Part shown: one piece after another, positions 62,563 to 64,000 of the stretch | Position numbering within the stretch: position 1 is the first letter of the stretch | Layout: each line of letters starts with the position of its first letter | DNA from: Ignavibacteriaceae bacterium | GTDB taxonomy: Bacteria; Bacteroidota; Ignavibacteria; Ignavibacteriales; Ignavibacteriaceae | Direction: 5' to 3' | Length of the DNA stretch: 64,000 nt | Assembly: GCA_013360295.1 (NCBI GenBank) | Contig: JABWCL010000005.1 | Coordinates: 123,656 to 187,655 of the forward strand | Translations under genes and position numbers: made by a program | Notes under the pieces: generated by a model | Seen by the model: the letters and a program-made list of their open reading frames with translations, nothing else | What the model was told of the DNA's origin: nothing | Databases searched by the model: none

Positions 62563-62712
62563 ATGGCCATATCACGGGAAGGTTTACCCGCTGACCTTTA
62601 CCTGTTCACTCAGTGGGCAGAGGAAGGCATTATCCCGGACAGCTATTCCCGCTTGTTACATGTTATCAACTACCGGACTTATATTCTTCTTACATTAAGT
62701 GAAAATGATTAA
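62563..62712 (+). CDS. Short unclassified ORF after the HEPN/MNT remnant
   Basis: A 49-residue frame (MAISREGLPADLYLFTQWAE, then EGIIPDSYSRLLHV...) that lies in the same frame as the MNT remnant, 27 bp after its stop. It has no ribosome site. WAEEGIIPDSY is faintly like the helix before the RN...H motif of HepT-type toxins, but the H is absent and the match is not convincing. It may be a remnant of another gene, or noise. Confidence 0.25.
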   Translation: MAISREGLPADLYLFTQWAEEGIIPDSYSRLLHVINYRTYILLTLSEND

Positions 62713-62749
62713 CTTTGGAGAGTTTATCATAATTATCTGAGCCTGCTTT

Positions 62750-63523
62750 ATGGATGAGCGCTATTTTGGTTCCGCGGATTTGCATATGCACACAACTGTC
62801 AGTGACGGGACTATGTCTCCCCAGGCCGTTGTTAATGAGGTTGTTATCCAAAACCTGATCTCCGAGAGGAGCAGCGGCAGGCGGGTTTATGATGTAATAG
62901 CGGTTACCGATCACGATGCAATTGAAGGAGCTACAACCGCGATAGAGTATCTTGACTCACACTACGAAACGGGCACGCTTGAGATTATCGTCGGTGCTGA
63001 GGTATCATCAAAAGACGGGCATATCCTGGCTCTCGATATAAAGAAGAATGTTCGAAAAGATATGTCGGCCCTGGATACTATAACGGCAATACACGATCAG
63101 GGAGGCATAGCGATTGCGGCGCATCCCTTCGCCTATATCCCTTTTATGAAAGGCTTGAAGGGGATAGGTAAATTCATTTACGATGAGAATATCGGCCCGC
63201 TCTTGGACGCGGTCGAGATCAGGAACGCGAATCCCACCGAAACGATTAACAATTTAGTTACACAGTTTATCAATTCCATTACTTTCAAAAAACCGGTATG
63301 CGGCGGCAGTGATTCGCATTTTCAGTCAGCCATAGGGAAGTCCTATACGATATTTGAGGGACGGACAAAGGAGGATCTCTTTGCTTCGATCAGGGCGGGG
63401 ACAGTGAGAGCAAAAGGTTATGTCTACGGTCTGCCGTCAATATATAATTATATAAGGGACAGGCTCAAATGGAAAAGATTTTGCCTTGAGGATCCGCTGC
63501 ACAGGGTTTATCACGACTGGTAA
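62750..63523 (+). CDS. PHP-domain phosphoesterase
   Basis: A 257-residue PHP-family protein. Metal-binding motifs are intact: DLHMH (H12 and H14), TDHD near residues 53-56, a conserved Glu in GAEVSSKDGHILAL, a His in AAHPFAY and GGSDSH near residues 183-188. These place it with the stand-alone PHP phosphoesterases and hydrolases (TrpH/RNase AM- or histidinol-phosphatase-like), which hydrolyse phosphate esters with bound metal ions in the cytoplasm. The C-terminal part (RAKGYVYGLPSIYNYIRDRLKW) is less conserved. The ATG at 62750 has no good ribosome site upstream. It is a single gene between the HEPN/MNT remnant and repeat C copy 2. Confidence 0.9.
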   Translation: MDERYFGSADLHMHTTVSDGTMSPQAVVNEVVIQNLISERSSGRRVYDVIAVTDHDAIEGATTAIEYLDSHYETGTLEIIVGAEVSSKDGHILALDIKKNVRKDMSALDTITAIHDQGGIAIAAHPFAYIPFMKGLKGIGKFIYDENIGPLLDAVEIRNANPTETINNLVTQFINSITFKKPVCGGSDSHFQSAIGKSYTIFEGRTKEDLFASIRAGTVRAKGYVYGLPSIYNYIRDRLKWKRFCLEDPLHRVYHDW

Positions 63524-64000
63524 ATAATAGTTACGACAACGCTGATAATTCAAAAGTTATTCCGATTCTCAAGGGATTCATAATTCATATGCTGGCGAGG
63601 TCGGTGCCGTAAAGAGTTGATTTGCAAGTATAGCTTTATTTCAATAACCCCTCACTTCGATACTCCCGAAGGCTTTCGGGATACTCAGTGCAACGCCCTG
63701 CCTCCCATTTCGTGCCGATGCATCGGAACAGTGCACCGCCTTTCCCCTGGAAACAAGTGTAAAAATGGGAGGAGATTTTATTGAATATTCCCACCATTCC
63801 CTGAGGGATTTTCAATTTGCGTAGAATATTTTTCCTAACTACTTAATCCCGAAGGGATGCTATTATTATAACCCAAGCCCTAAACAAAGCACAAAATCCC
63901 GAAGGTGGCTGTCGCATAAGCATAATAAATAAAATATGAGAAATGGTGGTTGTACCCGCATGAATACAGGAGGAAAAGCGGAATAAAAGCATTATATTTG
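63524..64000. other. Repeat-rich end of the window
   Basis: This region has a CTTCGATACTCCCGAAGGC hairpin-like motif (63656-63687), repeat C copy 2 (63688-63785), a TTTTTCCTAACTACTTAATC segment (63829-63848) that inversely matches 59371-59391, and a CCCGAAGGGATGCTATTATT-type motif common in Bacteroidota genomes. No gene was recognised. An AGGAGG at 63970 may belong to a gene beyond the edge. Confidence 0.5.
63688..63785. repeat. Dispersed repeat C, copy 2 (inverted)
   Basis: The inverse complement of copy 1 (59795-59892), with about a dozen differences or fewer over 98 bp. It includes the CCGATGCATCGG core at 63715-63726 (flanking bases of the full palindrome are changed) and the GGCGGTGCACTG block. 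Together with copy 1 it brackets the sigma, anti-sigma, TonB-like, HEPN/MNT and PHP genes. Confidence 0.85.

Overview
The window most resembles a chromosome segment of a non-photosynthetic Ignavibacteria-type member of the Bacteroidota/Chlorobi lineage. This is inferred from content, not from a marker gene. Secreted proteins end in type IX secretion (T9SS) sorting domains of the NYPNPFNP type. A PorV/PorQ-family barrel and a TonB-dependent receptor with an N-terminal carboxypeptidase-regulatory domain sit together. Intergenic regions are full of short dispersed palindromic repeats. TTG starts preceded by good Shine-Dalgarno sequences are common.

Layout. 1-3087 (minus strand): a truncated hypothetical gene, a small membrane protein, a sodium:solute symporter and a barrel-like exported protein with its own terminator. 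3400-7328 (plus): two exported proteins of unknown function, one with two beta-trefoil-like modules. 7329-9524: an aminotransferase between copies of a dispersed repeat. 9525-13496 (minus): an esterase/DinB pair, then a membrane protein/winged-helix/CreD operon. 13970-24160 (plus): one gene for a 3396-residue sensor kinase with about 21 PAS-like and two GAF-like domains, a histidine kinase core and a receiver. 24161-25612: a repeat-rich island with a VapBC-type toxin-antitoxin pair between 138-bp direct repeats, a tRNA-Asn gene and a broken half-copy of that tRNA.

25733-36723 is mixed: polyphosphate kinase 2, a T9SS-exported M23 peptidase, an FKBP isomerase lipoprotein, a glycosyltransferase with a DUF4922 nucleotidyltransferase-like partner, an AI-2E family permease, a T9SS-exported M14 carboxypeptidase, a GxxExxY protein between inverted repeats, and DUF72. 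36966-45928 is an outer-membrane/surface cluster: receptor, 1184-residue surface protein, PorV-like protein and a T9SS-sorted modular protein, ending in a strong terminator. 46046-59254 (minus) holds a translationally coupled run (SNF2 helicase, ferredoxin, geranylgeranyl-reductase-type flavoprotein, SGNH hydrolase), the primase DnaG and an RND efflux pair. 60227-61989 is a sigma factor/anti-sigma/tandem TonB-C-terminal-domain cluster. A decayed HEPN/MNT toxin-antitoxin locus and a PHP phosphoesterase follow. Inverted copies of one repeat bracket this last block.

The features most worth a second look are the giant PAS kinase bracketed by dispersed repeats, the repeat-flanked toxin-antitoxin and GxxExxY cassettes, and the palindrome-split tRNA-Asn remnant, which carries the same palindrome as the repeats at 59.8 and 63.7 kb. 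No CRISPR array, rRNA, transposase or phage structural gene was seen.
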